Both the position numbers and the translations under genes were made by a program. Below, one piece after another: positions 45,877-58,596 of a stretch of 64,000 nt of DNA. Under the pieces are notes generated by a model. That model worked only from the letters and a program-made list of their open reading frames with translations, had not been told where the DNA came from and ran no database searches. This DNA is from Linnemannia hyalina (Eukaryota > Mortierellomycota > Mortierellomycetes > Mortierellales > Mortierellaceae). The stretch is from NCBI GenBank assembly GCA_019671135.1, contig JAHRHY010000003.1:1550001-1614000 (forward strand). Reading direction: 5' to 3'. The first letter of the stretch is position 1. Each line of letters opens with the position of its first letter.

Positions 45877-48327
45877 TTACACGACTGATGGACGGTTGAG
45901 GTGGTGTTGGTTGAGTTCGATCTGCTTGCGCGTAACGTGGAGACCATGGAATCCGTAGGGGACGCGTCGAGGGATCTTGACCTTGGCTACAGGGTCATGC
46001 TCCTGTCCAATCTTCTTGGCATCAAAGATCCACAGCTCCGTCACCTGTCGGTCAGGGTTCGCCACCAGTCCGTTCTCGATCTGGCTCTCGTCATAGACAT
46101 ACACCAACAAGTGACCCTCATCCTCCTCCAGCGCCTTGCCGTCGGGTCTTGGAAGATTGGGCACAAACAGGGCTTCGTTACCACCATACGATCCTTCAAA
46201 CAAGTGCATCCTGTGACTCTCCTTCTCCACCTGCAGCAAGTTCCGGGATCCAATCTCCCATTGACCATCACCTCCTAGGTTCTTCAACCCACCATCCTTC
46301 AACAACTGCTGCTGCTTGTCCATCACGGCGCGGATATCGACCTTCAAAACACCACCGCTCTTCATGCCTGTACCTGGGACGATATCCATCTTTGCAGCAT
46401 AGATGTACCGCAAATCGGGCCGCATGAACCAATCCCAGTTGATCATCGGGAACTCAGACGAGATGGTGCTCAGAGTCGTCACCTGCGTCTCCATAGTCTT
46501 GAGGTCGAACCTGAACAGACTCAAGTAGGTACCATCGGGATCCTGATTCGCATAATCTCCATCGCCAGGGACAACATACTGCGTCCTAGCTTCCTCAGGT
46601 TTCTTGCCACCACCAAAGGGTTGCTCCTCCCCCTTCGACTCCCACATATTGATGTAGGACACGAATCTCTCGGACCGAGAGGCAGTCATGTACACGGCCA
46701 CGACGTTGCCATCCTTGTCTTTCTCGTCCCAAGAGTTTGCGGTATGAAACATGTGACAGGACCGTGTCTCGAACCAGCGGACCTTGTCCCGTTTACCGTT
46801 AAAATGTCGAGGGATGATGCCGAATCGTGCAGGTTTGGTCGAGTCGAAGGAGATGAGGGTCTTGACCTTGTTATAGTGCTTGATGGGGTCCAGCGTGTAG
46901 TTCAGGTTGAGGATACTTATGGCGTCAAAGGGGTAAGAGGATGAAAGAGGCACAGGGAGATGAAAGAGAAAAGGGGAGGGTTAATTGGTGCGCGGAGTTT
47001 TTTTCCGTTCACCCCATTACTTCAACGCCCTGCCTTTTGTTTTTGCACAACTGTTTGTTAAGATCTCCTCGCAGGAGATATGTGTACTTACATGGAGTAT
47101 GTAGGGGTAATAGCAAAGTCGTGCATCATGGTTGGTCTAGTGAATCCCGGAATAGGTTCCTCCCAGATCGCCCTTGAACCGTCGGCAGCAATCACAGAAT
47201 AATAGGCAAACGGTGGCAGTAGCCTCCACGAAAAGAAGACGGTCTCGCCTGTGTTTGGGTCGTGCTATCAATAAACGACGATAACGAAAGTGTTATGAAA
47301 AGATGAAGCAGGGGAGAAAAAAACACAAATTCAGAGAACATCAAAGCAGGCCGAGACCCAGATATATGGCCGTTAAAAGTTGCATGTACCTTTGGATGGG
47401 CGGTACAAGCTTCCTGGTTGGGAAGAAGATTCTTGCCACGCTTCTGACCCTCCTTCTCAAAGTAAAACTCGCCTACTGTCGCCAAGGAGGGTACGGCCGT
47501 CTCAATGGGTACACCCGCCTCATGAAGGGCCAAGAGTCGGTGTCCGATAAACGCCAGTGCAGTGTTTCCATTCCCAATGTTGGTGACCCTGAAGACCACT
47601 GAGCGAAAGATCGAAACGGCGGCTTGCTTGAGGATCTTGATTAGACCCCGGCCACCGTTCATCATCAGGCCGACTGAGAGCATGACATCGCCGTGTTTGT
47701 TGGCCTTATGGAACGAGTCGCTGCGGACATAGCGGTTCATGTACCGGGCGCGGATGTGACCTGTCTCGTCTTCTCCTTCGGCACTTGGTGGAAAGTAGAC
47801 GCCGTGAAGCATACCTAGCGTTTCATATGAACAAACGTAGGTGGAGCTAGTTAGCAAAGATGCAACATTTCCACCACAAAAGTTGAATGTCAAAAAAAGG
47901 GTGGTGCTATACAGTGGTCGAGTATACAAAAGAAAAGGGCGGCAAAAGGACAGCATTTTGTTGATGATCCCAATTGTTCATTCCCTGCATGCTGGCATTC
48001 CTGTTCATTATCCATACCTTCGCCATCAAAAAAATGATGCGCTGCCGTCTCATCAGGTATCCGAAGCGAATTAGGCCCCGTACGGATATATTGAGATCCT
48101 CGAAGGGACTCTGGAATGACACCAACGACCTCACACTCAATCCCATCCTCGCCCACCGTCTCTTCAAAGACTGGGTAGAAATTTCCGCTCAGGTACGGAT
48201 GTCGGTGGGCGACCGTGCGCTTCTCGGGCTTGACTCGGACATCTGCCGGTAGTCTTGATTCAGACTGGGACTGAGCCTTATTGTCGTTGTGACTCTCGGG
48301 GTGGTATTCTTTGCTTGGGATCGCCAT
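45877..48327 (-). CDS. Carotenoid oxygenase (RPE65/CCD family)
   Basis: Four exons, 48327-48018, 47814-47390, 47264-47092 and 46915-45877, give 648 residues. The seven-bladed propeller family is clear from four iron-ligand histidines in standard contexts: ACTAHPK (H243), PTMMHDFAIT (H293), MFHTANSW (H360) and VPYGFHGLH (H626). Further matches are SQYIRTGPN, HFFDGEGM-LHGVYF across intron 1, and GGRGLIKILKQ. These enzymes cleave carotenoid or apocarotenoid double bonds with Fe2+ and O2. In Mucoromycota, two family members (CarS/AcaA types) make the precursors of trisporoid sex pheromones; whether this gene is one of those is inference. No signal peptide is seen, so it is probably cytosolic or lipid-droplet associated. 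No carotene synthesis gene is adjacent. Confidence 0.92.
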
Positions 48328-49968
48328 TATTGGAGAGCGGGGGGTATATGTGGGGTATATGTGTGAGAAGGGGTAAGAAAACGAGGGTTCTCACTTTTTT
48401 TTTCTTTACGAATTAGGGAATGAGAGAGTGATGGTGAATGAAGAAGGAGAAGAAAAAAAGAGGAGGAGCCTGGCGTAAGTTGAGCGGGGGGGGGGGGGGG
48501 GTTCAGGTTTTTATAGAGTATTGTCGGGGAGGAGGTGGGGTGGGGTAGCCGTGCATCGGGCGCGCCACCTCGAGTCTCTGTCCCCCAGCCTGCCTGCCCT
48601 TCCGTTTTCCGTCTTGAACAACAGGTCGCCTTCGTTCACTCTTGTAGTGCCAGGAGGAAGGGTCTGTTCCCAGTTCACACACATGCATGGGAATCGATCC
48701 AATTTTGTTTGCATGTGTCTGACACCACATCTGGGATGAAAGGTACACTAAACAACAGGTTCAACTCAGAGGGCTCTCACCCAGAGAATGGACCCAAGAA
48801 GAAAAAAAAAGAGCAAAACGGAAGCATTGTGGACAAGGTGGACTTTCACCAATAGAGAATGGTGATACACGTTATCGAAATCATGCGGTTAATTGTTGTT
48901 TGTTTTTGTTGACATGGTCTCCTAGTATTTTTTGAGAACGGTACGCTATGGACTTTCACCCGTAAACCCAAAAAAACAACAAGCAAGGTTTGCATTCATG
49001 GTTGTAATCGAGCCAATTGTCACCTTCCTCCGAGTCAAACGCTAGGCACAATGGAGACCATGAAGTTTTTGTTTGGAGAGGGGAAGAAAGTGGTGTTGAA
49101 GATAGCGACAGTGTTACCAGATTTTAGGCCTCATACAATTCATTCTTGACAGACATTGTTCGTTCTTCCTTTCTCCCGACTAAGACCTCCTTGCCACTAT
49201 GCACGCCAAGTTTTAGTTCATTGTGCAAATACCACCATTGACACGGCCATGCCGATAGGTGTTTTCTTGGAGAGGTTTGTCGTTGCTATTGCCGGCTCTA
49301 TGCTGTCTTGTAGACTCAGCGTGCACTCAAGCGTGCACGTTGCGCTGGTGTGTGCCCAGACAACATGGTGCTCGTCTTGAAGTCAACATTTTCCGCACCT
49401 CTCTCCATGTCCATCAACATCAATGGGAGTAGCCAAAAGAATGGGAAGAGGGTGACAGGCGATGAAGGTTAGGCGTTGAGAAGAAAGGTGCAATGTCAAT
49501 GAGTTATTGCTGTAATTGCCTTCCCGTTGTGGACGTCCTCAGGTTTCCCGTCCAACCATGAACGCCTGCAACAAAAAAAAGGCAAATGTGGAAGTAAGGC
49601 CAACTTGAACGTCTTTTGAACTCCTCGAGATTTGCTGCCTTGTTTCCTCTCATCCACCTCTTTTTTTTTCACCCTCTCATCACGCCCTCTCTCCTGGTTT
49701 TCAACAACATTCACAAGGGTATGGATCTTGCGACAACAGTACCCCACTCGTTTGTTTGGACGACCTCTACTCTTCTTTATTCTTTTCGAACCGTTGGGTT
49801 TAGATTAGAGATATGATTTGATCGGATTAGTCTGTGAAACGATCAACGTTTTGCAACGTTCGCATTAGTGAGACAACGGTGACGTTTTTTACGCCGCCAA
49901 TTTTGGGGCATTAACTAATTCTTGCAGCTTGGCCTCCACCATTCTCCCTCTTCGCCCAAAGTCCCGCC
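48328..49968. other. Intergenic between carotenoid oxygenase and PRP46
   Basis: Divergent promoter region of 1.6 kb. It has a G16 run (48486-48501) about 160 bases upstream of the oxygenase start and no supportable gene. Confidence 0.45.
48486..48501 (+). repeat. G16 homopolymer
   Basis: Uninterrupted G16 in the promoter of the carotenoid oxygenase gene. Confidence 0.9.
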
Positions 49969-52064
49969 ATGCCACCAAAGAGAGCTTCACGGGCAAAGGC
50001 CTCTGCCAGCAGCAAAGACACCGAAGGTCAGGACGTGGTCATGAAGGGTCATACCCCTGCAGTCACCGTCGAATCAGCAGCAGAGGAATCTAATAAAACA
50101 GCAGCCGCTGATGGAGACATCACGGCGATTGTTAAGCGATCAGTCAAGAGGACGCGGGAGCTCTTTGCCGAGGACCAGGAGAATATCTACAGCACAACTA
50201 CAGAGGATCAACTGAGGTGCGCATCGCGCGAGAATTTTATTGTATGGTTTATAAGGAAAGGAGCTGTCGATCGAGGTGGACAAGCAATACTGACGGATCA
50301 GCTCTTCTCCTCTTTGTTGATATAGCCAGCGCGTCAAATTGCAGTCCAAGATCCATGACGAATACAAAGACATTCAAGTCCTCCCACACCCACTCTTGAT
50401 GCGACAGAAGGAGCAGCTGGAAAAAAAGAAGGCCAAGACAGGATCAGTCATTGCACCAGGACCATCAGCAACAGCAGGGGATGTTGACAGTGGCGTAGAG
50501 AAGATCCTCGACACTCTTCCTAAGAAGACTTCACAGCAGTCAAATGCATTGGTGATGCACAAACCAACAATCCATAATCCCTTCCCGGATGCACCGGGTG
50601 GAGGCACTTCGTTGGTCAGAAGACCTGTCGCCAAGGCGATCCGTCCAGAGTGGCATGCTCCCTGGAAGCTGATGAGGGTCATCTCGGGACATCAGGGGTG
50701 GGTCAGGAGTGTTGCTGTCGAGCCTGGCAATTCGTGGTTCGCTACTGGTGCTGGTGACCGTATCATCAAGGTATATTCGGATCCTCATGTCTTTTCACCA
50801 TATCACTTCGAAATCTACAGCAACACGTGTGGATGCGCACTACTAACATTCTCATTTGATCGTCTGTAGATTTGGGACTTGGCATCGGGAAGATTGAAGC
50901 TGTCGCTGACGGGTCACATTGGACAAGTTCGTGGATTGGCAGTGTCACCACGACACCCATACCTGTTCTCGTGCGGTGACGACAAGTTGGTCAAATGCTG
51001 GGATCTGGAAACCAACAAGGTCATTCGACACTACCACGGGCATCTCAGTGGTGTCTATGCCCTAGCCATCCACCCCACTCTGGACGTCCTTGTCACCTCT
51101 GGTCGTGATGCCACCGCTCGCGTAAGTTGCCCTTCTTGAGAATCTACGTCTAAATGGCCTGAACCACAATTGAATGTTATATCTGATATGTATCCTATTG
51201 CATTCAATCTTTACAACATAGGTGTGGGATATGAGGACAAAGCAGGCAGTGCACGTTCTCTCAGGACACACAGGAACAGTCAGTGCAGTCAAGTGTCAGG
51301 AAGCAGACCCACAGGTCATCACATCTTCAATGGATAGCACTGTCCGTCTGTGGGATCTGGCTGCAGGAAAGACTATGACTACACTCACACATCACAAGAA
51401 GAGTGTCCGTGCCATGGCCTTGCATCCTACAGAGTTCACCTTCTCGACCGCCAGTCCTGATAACATCAAGCAGTGGAAGTGTCCTGAGGGCCAGTTTATG
51501 CGCAACTTTGAGGGTCCTGAAGGTGTCACTGGAGGCGGAGGCATCGTCAACGCCATGGCTGTCAATGCCGACAATGTTATGTTCACTGGAGGTATTATAT
51601 CGTTTCTCTTTCGGTTCTTGGATGGCTGTTTGTGCCTGATAACAATAAGGTTGCTAACTTCCAACCTCATTCATGATATCCTCCTCCCTCTTGTAGCTGA
51701 CAATGGAGCAATGGGATTTTGGGATTGGAAGTCAGGACACCAGTTCCAGAGACTGGACTCGCTTGTCCAGCCCGGATCGTTAGACAGTGAAGCCGGTATC
51801 TTTTGCGCCGAGTTTGACAAGACCGGTCTGCGTCTTATTACTGGAGAGGCTGACAAGTCCATCAAGATCTGGAAGGAAGACGACCAAGCCGTACGTTTTT
51901 TTTCTCTTGTTGTTTTGCTTGCTGAACGTGTCAAATTGTCTCTGCTTATCACGAATCGAGAACTAACTTCACGCGTCGTTTTTTTATATCCTTATTATTC
52001 CAAATAGACGCCCGACACACACCCTCTGGATTGGAAACCTTCCTTGATGCGAAAGCGCTACTAG
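49969..52064 (+). CDS. PRP46: Prp46/PLRG1 WD40 splicing factor
   Basis: Six exons, 49969-50216, 50326-50770, 50870-51121, 51222-51591, 51697-51890 and 52008-52064, give 521 residues. The N-terminal 200 residues are charged, with [12 protein letters not shown] and [14 protein letters not shown]. The conserved pre-propeller [20 protein letters not shown] follows. Seven WD40 blades are visible: [68 protein letters not shown], a degenerate [23 protein letters not shown] and [17 protein letters not shown]. It ends KPSLMRKRY, as in orthologues. Prp46 (PLRG1) is a core NineTeen-complex-related spliceosome protein that binds Cdc5 and acts in spliceosome activation. Introns often fall just before the WD dipeptide. 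Confidence 0.95.
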
Positions 52065-53260
52065 ACACGCACGTACACGCCACATACCACACACACACCC
52101 CAAATGTATATTATTAGAAACCACTATTCAACGCTCGCCACTATCACGACAGCAAAACAAGCCAAAAAAAACAGGGGACCAGATATCATGAAACGGGCTA
52201 CCTTGTTATTCGTCAAAGACTCCCAAAAAAAGACCAAAAGCATCTAGACTGCTCCACTGGTCTGGAAACAAATACGCGACACACCTTTTTTTCCCCTGCA
52301 CAACAACAAACAAAGAAGCGCAAATCACAACCCAGACCCTCCCTCCATGTGGTACAAAAAGAATGGGGGGGAGGGGGAAGGACGTGGGGGTCATGATGGC
52401 CGTGTACATTTCAGTGCACCCTGAACAGTTTTTGGGGTTTTTTAAACTTCAAACGCCAATTGATGCGTAACAGGGGGTAAAGAGGAAGGGCTGGGCGCGA
52501 CTGAGGGTGGGGACGAGGACGAAGATTCATCGACTAGTAAGATGAGTAGGGAAAAAAGGCAAGCATGCAGGCGTGCATTTGTATTTGCTCTGGGGGTACT
52601 AGGGGGGGAAAGAAAACTTCTTGCAGGCGGTTAGAATTGGCAAAGAAAGGGAGAAGAAAACAAGGGAAGGAGGGAAAAGGGACACAGCAGCAGCAACATT
52701 GCCCAACGCATCTCCCCCTTCTTTTCCGCCTTTCAACAGATTTTTATTCTGGCAGAAGCGCGGGACTTTCCTTCCTTCCTTCATTTTTCCTCCTTTCCCT
52801 CGGCAAGAAAATGAGAGAAGGAGCACAGAGGAAATGAACAGGGACACGTAGGATGGGGTGACCCGTCCGTTTTTGGACTTGACCCATTGGACGAAACAAA
52901 TGCATGTATGTAAAATTGCGTGAAAAAAAGGAGCGGGATCGAGACGAGAAGAGAGGACGGGTGAGCATTGGCCACCCATAATGCCATTGGTGCAACCATT
53001 AAAGGAGACTCGAGTTTTTTTTACCTACCCACAACTTCGGCAACGAACGACGGTGTCATCCTTTCTGTGTCCGCGCCGACCATGGATACTTTCCTATTTC
53101 TCCCCTCTTCTTTTTCTCTTTTCTTCTCTTTTTTCCTCATTCACTTTCCTCATTCACCTTCACAGCTCATTGCAACACCCATTCAACAACTCAACTGCCA
53201 AACGTCGTCCAACACCTCAACACTCCAACACCAACCGACAACACTTAACACATTTCTACC
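52065..53260. other. Intergenic between PRP46 and 14-3-3 genes
   Basis: 3' flank of PRP46 and CT-rich promoter of the 14-3-3 gene. No coding region recognised. Confidence 0.45.
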
Positions 53261-55585
53261 ATGGCCGATACCGCTGTAAGTCAGGTCTACTCTCGTTGAT
53301 TACTGTTATTGTTATGGCTGTAAATTGCTGTACACACGTCCATGGCCCTCGATCGCGCCACAACGTATAAACACAAAGATCGCCTTGCTCTGCCAGGTTG
53401 CTAAAATGCAGAATGCCAGTGATCGTCCTCAACTACATTTTTCTTTGTTTCACAGACATTTAATCGAATTGTGCGCTGTGCCCAGCAGTGACAAATTGTT
53501 GTAACAAACGAAAAGTCCGCCCTCACGATAAACGAATGGAACGATCGCCCAAATGGACACTATGAAAGCAGAGCAAGAATGGCGCGACTTTTTCAAAAGG
53601 ATGAAGCGAACGTGAAGAGCATTCTGCTAACTCATTTGTGTTTCCTATTTTCCCCTCTTGGTACACTCTATTAGGAGAGAGAAACTAACGTAAGTTGACG
53701 CACCAGTCCGTTTGACTCGTCTTCATTCTCTTCTTGTTATCGAGTTGTGTGCCATTCTTCGCTTTCTCGGCCACCTCTTGGTCTTTTTCGTTTTTTATTC
53801 CTCGGAGGGCAATGCCTAGTCGATGAGAGCAGACCGTTGGGACACGATCACCGAAGCGACAACGTTGTCAGCAGTGCAACAGCCGACAAGAGAGGAAAAG
53901 GGCGCGAATATCATCCTAACGCAAATCATAGGGGGCAACCAACAACAGCACAGGAAACGAGAGTTGAGTGTTTTGTGCGGATCTTAACGCTTGTCTCTCG
54001 CCGGCTCGAGTACCCTCTTTTCTTTTTCTTTCTTCTTATTCTTGTTTCTCATGCTGTGTGGACAGTAACGGACATGGGACAAACAGAACAAGGAAATGAA
54101 CACATGCGCACTCATACCTTGAAACACTTCCTGAATGGCCTTTCCAATTGGCTCTTCTTTGTTTATTTCGCGACTTTTTTACTTTTCAGCGGGAAACCGA
54201 CTCGACCTTCAAACCATACTCAACCTCCTTGCTCACCTTCATTCGCTCATCCACTTACTCCTTTTTTTTCTATTACTCGCTACCATTGGGGGTTGATGTA
54301 CTATTTTATTGATATAGGTCTACATGGCCAAGGTTGCCGAACAGGCCGAACGCTACGATGGTATGTAGAGGACCCCTGAATATTAACAAATGAGCGTGTC
54401 ATGACGTAATGATGCAAAGCTTGGAATGAAGTCAACTTTGTTCTGTAGACTACCATGGCATGGACTGACAGATCTCCCTTTTTCTCTTTCTTTTTCTCCC
54501 GCTCTTTCTCTTACTCCACCTCATGTAGAGATGGTCTCTCACATGAAGGACATTACCAAGGTATGATAACGCGAACCCACACTACATCATCCCGATTTTA
54601 ACGCAGGAATCGCGTTACAACAGCAACGACAGAAAATTATGCCAAAAAAACAGAGTTATGTTCCCATACCGTACTCTCTTCTTTCCCGCGCTCTCTCACA
54701 CCAACTCATACTTATTGCTTTCTTTTCTTCCCACGATCGTCTCCATTACCACCACCAACCATATCAAAACATAGCACCATGTCCCATTGACACTGGAAGA
54801 GCGCAACCTGCTCTCGGTGGCATTCAAGAACCTCATCGGAGCACGTCGGGCCGCCTGGCGGATCGTCTCCTCGATCGAGGAGAAGGAGATCTCCAACAAC
54901 CGCGAGAACCGCGTCGAGAACCTCAAGATCTACCGGGCCAAGATCGAAAAGGAGCTCAACGACACCTGTGCGGATATTTTCCACATCTTGGATGATGATG
55001 TTATTCCCTTTGTGGATGCTACAGATAAGAATGAGTGTCTTGTCTTTTACTACAAGATGTAAGTTATTATCTTTTGTATGTTTCGTTTTCCTGTTACTTC
55101 TTTCGCGGTTATGGTGGTTTGTGATCGCAATTGACTTTTGATCCTTCGCCTCAGACAATTAACGTTACGACAAAACTCGACGATCCTACCTCTCGCCTCG
55201 TTGATGTTCGTGTTTTGTTTCGATAATTAATAGGAAGGCTGACTACTACCGTTACGTAGCAGAGATCACAAAAGACGACGCCCGCAAGAAGGCCTCCGAC
55301 ACCGCAGAGGGGCTCTACCGCGAGGCCACAGAGTTCGCCTCCGACCTCGACCACACCCACCCGATCCGTCTCGGCCTCGCCCTCAACTACTCTGTCTTTT
55401 ACTACGAGATTCTCAACAATGCCGAAAAAGCCTGTGACATCGCAAAGGGCGCGATGGATAGTGCGATCGCCTTGTTGGAATCGGAGGAGGTCCAGAACTC
55501 GGCTCATGACTATCGTGATTCAGTCTTGATTATCCAGTTGTTGAAGGATAATTTCTCCCTCTGGGGCGAGAACCAGCAAGAGTAA
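53261..55585 (+). CDS. BMH1: 14-3-3 protein
   Basis: Six exons, 53261-53275, 53675-53689, 54318-54360, 54539-54570, 54775-55058 and 55234-55585, give 246 residues. The first two coding exons are 15 nt each (MADTA and ERETN), separated by introns of 399 and 628 nt. The family pattern is complete: [20 protein letters not shown], the first signature [20 protein letters not shown], phosphopeptide-binding K and R residues, [21 protein letters not shown], and the second signature [18 protein letters not shown]. The tail is very short (GENQQE). 14-3-3 dimers bind phosphoserine/threonine motifs in many signalling proteins. This tail lacks the long Q-rich extension of budding yeast Bmh1/2. The symbol marks the family only. 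Confidence 0.96.
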
Positions 55586-56229
55586 GAGAGTAAGGAAAAC
55601 ATGATTATGGGAAGGAGGGTGTGTGGTAGGATACGTGTTTTTATTTGCTTGGCCCGTGAAAAAGGTACCTGTTCCTTTCCCCCCCCTCCCCCCTTTCCTC
55701 TCAGGCTTCCAATCTGCTCTCCTACCCTTTTTTTTTCGTCACCGTTCTCAAGAGCTAACAACGCTCGTATTTATCTTCCTAATATTTCATTCTTAATAAA
55801 TTGCAATCATTGCACCGCGTAATTAACACATTGTACGCATCCGCCACTGAGCGTGAACATGTTGTGCAGTTTCCGATGCAAGTGATCAGTCAAAAACTAT
55901 TACATCAAAGTGCCCCTGGACCATGGTGCACCCTGTTCAAAAAAGAACACGTCTTCCTTGACTTTACAATCAGCATGGTGAGCATACGTAAGCTTTGTCT
56001 GAGAGGTATTAAAAATGTACTTTTGTTTTTAGTCCTTTTTGGGGGAGGGTAGATGCTTCAATTAGGAACAACTATGGTACTACTTCTACATTAGAAAAGA
56101 GGATGGAAGATAGAGAGAGGGGAGAGAGAGAGAAAACAAGAAGGGAAAATGGCCGATGTAATATGCGCAAAAAAAAAAAAAAAAAAAAAAAAAGGGAACA
56201 GAAAATGAAAAGATAAAGTGAAAAGAGAA
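55586..56229. other. Convergent spacer between 14-3-3 and F-box genes
   Basis: Contains the 14-3-3 poly(A) signal, GA-rich sequence at 56110-56135 and an A25 run (56169-56193) just beyond the F-box gene stop. No gene recognised. Confidence 0.45.
55795..55800 (+). terminator. Candidate poly(A) signal of the 14-3-3 gene
   Basis: AATAAA 210 bases after the stop codon. Confidence 0.45.
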
Positions 56230-58596
56230 CTAATATCGCCAGGAACTAGAGGTCATGATCGACGGTTTCTTGCCCTTGCCAGAAGAGCGGGCCGCCGCCA
56301 CAACATCGTTGATCTCGGCTTTCAAGGCCTCAAACAGCTGCACTGCCGGTGGGAGCTCTTCTGTGACGAACACTTTCCTGGGGCTCGATTCCAATACACC
56401 TTCACCGAAACCTTGCCAGGGCTCTGGCGCCGGGATGTTTCTGCGGATCTTCCTTGTATGATCGAGGATCGCGCTGGCCGACGATGATAGGTTGCTTGAC
56501 GTTGTTGTTGATGTTCCCGTTGTCGTTGACGATGCGGTCATGACAAGCTGACCCAATCCAGAGACGGATTGCTGTGGTGGAATTTGGGCGATCGTATGTT
56601 TCGAGAATGTCGATGGCAATGTAGATGACGATGATGATGACGTTGCTGTCATAGTTGTTGGCGACCTTGATGATGTGGTGGATGAATCTGATGAAGCTGA
56701 TTTCGTGCCGTTGGCGTTAAAGTCCCTGATGGTGCTAACCTTCCGTCGAGGGGCCTGACCCGCACCCTTCAATGACGACTTCTTCTTGGGCTGTGAGACC
56801 TTCTTCTCAGCACCTTCATGGTTGATCAGGTAATAGAATCCGTCCCAATCGCCTTCATCGTCCTCGTCATCCTCGTAATCTCCGTCATTGATGGCAGTGT
56901 CTCTTAAGGCACTAGTGGGTCGCACGCGAGGTCGATCGATAGCCCAGTATCCACGCTTCCAGTATCTCTCATCGACTATGATATCCCGAAGTTCGATCAT
57001 CGTGATGAGGAGGACAACATCTTTGGCAGTAACATCCATCCAGACGACCGATTCGAGCGCCGTATCAGGCATGTCGTGCATCACGTTGAAGCACCGCGCC
57101 AGGAAGAAGCATACTCCAGCCGAGAGCTCGCCATTGATCGACGCCAATTCCTCATCTCGTGCACGCCTCGTCGGTTTGTCGGTCCTGCCAATCGTCAGCG
57201 TTCGGAGAAACGGGAGGAGGCGCATAAATAGCTCATTCAGGGCAAACTTTTGCCAATACGATAGCTCGAAACCATGCTGACTGTGCTGTGACGTCGACGA
57301 CGATGAGCTGGAGTGGACTGGGATCGATTCGGATAAAACAGAGACAGAGTGAAGGCCGAGTGATCCACCATGATGAGTGTTGTTAGGAGTGTGGTTGTTA
57401 CTGCCGTTGCCGTAATAATCGACAGAGCGACTGGTATACTGAGGTTGCTGTTTTTGCTGGTTCTGACGTTGTTGTTGTTCTTGTGCTTGCTGTCGCTGTT
57501 GATGATAGGTGGTCGTATCAGAGGAGGCAATGTTGCCCAGAGTTGTCGTAGTTGCTGATGTTGTCGTCGCCGTCGAGGTAGAGGATGTCGCCGCATATTC
57601 AGCCATTGGAATGTCAATTGAACTTCCAATTGTGTCTTCCGAAGAAGCCGAGGCCGACACCTTGACCTGCTGTGCCATATTCTCTCCTGTACTGTCATAG
57701 CTGTCACTGAGGGCACTGTCAGTGCTGCTGCTGCTGCTCGTTCTTGTGGTCTTGAGCCGGTTGATGGTCGCATGCTGTGTTGACAGGGCTTGGAGACTGC
57801 CACTACTACTGGGGCTCGATATCTCTGGCTGGTCGTTCTCATGTTGGGTGTGGAGCAAGGACTGTCGGACGGGCGGCGATTGGATGACTGGGTGGTGGTG
57901 TTGATAAAGGCTGTTGGCGCTGGTGATGTTGATACTAATACTCTGGTTGATGCCTGTGAGATGTGAGGTTGCCAGGGGCGATGTGGAAGGATGTGAGAAC
58001 GAAGTATCGACCTTGGAATTGTAAATCGGTGCTGTGATCTCGGGCACGAGCGACATGAGGCTAGATCGATCGCTGTATGTAAAGTGCAGATGGACGGGCT
58101 TGAAGCATCGGTATTTGGCCATAAAGTCCTTGAGGCTCTCAAACTGAGCCATCGGACAGACAACTGTCCGCTCTTGGAGGAAAAGGTTCAGGCAGCAGAG
58201 GTTGGGCGTCAAGGGGACAAAGATCTCGCGTCGAAAGCGAGCATTGATGGAACTCAGGGAGAGGAGGGACTGGGTATCGAGGTAGGATACGATTATGGGG
58301 AACAGATCCACGTTGACGAGAAGCCGAGATAAGACGGGGCCATCGTCGGCCTCGGAGGCGTTGTGCCTGGTTATGCCGTCGGTGGAGGCGGAGGAGGTTG
58401 AAGAGGAAGAAGAGCCATGTGTATGAAGACCACTTATACTGGTGGATGTGATGGCAGAGAGGAGTTGGTCGTCGATAGGGCTTTCGTTTTGACTGGAGAA
58501 GGAAGAGGTGCGGTCGGGTCGAGCTATGGCCATTGCCATGGTTGGTGCCTGGGATTCGTTTTTGTTGGTGATATAATCGAGCTGTTTGGAAGCCAA
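56230..58596 (-). CDS. F-box-like protein, 788 aa, single exon
   Basis: One uninterrupted exon of 788 codons. An F-box-like motif lies near residues 95-140 (LVNVDLFPIIVSYLDTQSLL, then SINARFRREIFVPL), with the usual LP-xx-I/L-xx-I/L-xxL spacing. F-box proteins normally link Skp1-Cullin ligases to substrates. Low-complexity S/T/Q/H segments follow, then a helical conserved-looking block (YWQKFALNELFMRLLPFLRT to RDIIVDERYWKRGYWAI). An acidic patch (DYEDDEDDEGDWDGFYYL), Lys/Ser-rich linkers and a C-terminal helix (PAVQLFEALKAEINDVVAAA) come next. The substrate-binding region is not recognised. The lack of introns in a window of intron-rich genes is notable but also holds for the orphan gene at 8204-10720. 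Confidence 0.75.
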   Translation of the reverse strand: MASKQLDYITNKNESQAPTMAMAIARPDRTSSFSSQNESPIDDQLLSAITSTSISGLHTHGSSSSSTSSASTDGITRHNASEADDGPVLSRLLVNVDLFPIIVSYLDTQSLLSLSSINARFRREIFVPLTPNLCCLNLFLQERTVVCPMAQFESLKDFMAKYRCFKPVHLHFTYSDRSSLMSLVPEITAPIYNSKVDTSFSHPSTSPLATSHLTGINQSISINITSANSLYQHHHPVIQSPPVRQSLLHTQHENDQPEISSPSSSGSLQALSTQHATINRLKTTRTSSSSSTDSALSDSYDSTGENMAQQVKVSASASSEDTIGSSIDIPMAEYAATSSTSTATTTSATTTTLGNIASSDTTTYHQQRQQAQEQQQRQNQQKQQPQYTSRSVDYYGNGSNNHTPNNTHHGGSLGLHSVSVLSESIPVHSSSSSSTSQHSQHGFELSYWQKFALNELFMRLLPFLRTLTIGRTDKPTRRARDEELASINGELSAGVCFFLARCFNVMHDMPDTALESVVWMDVTAKDVVLLITMIELRDIIVDERYWKRGYWAIDRPRVRPTSALRDTAINDGDYEDDEDDEGDWDGFYYLINHEGAEKKVSQPKKKSSLKGAGQAPRRKVSTIRDFNANGTKSASSDSSTTSSRSPTTMTATSSSSSSTLPSTFSKHTIAQIPPQQSVSGLGQLVMTASSTTTGTSTTTSSNLSSSASAILDHTRKIRRNIPAPEPWQGFGEGVLESSPRKVFVTEELPPAVQLFEALKAEINDVVAAARSSGKGKKPSIMTSSSWRY

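Noticed and set aside
57237..58163. 308-codon ORF in another frame of the F-box gene
   Set aside because: Low-complexity shadow; the 788-codon frame carries the F-box motif.
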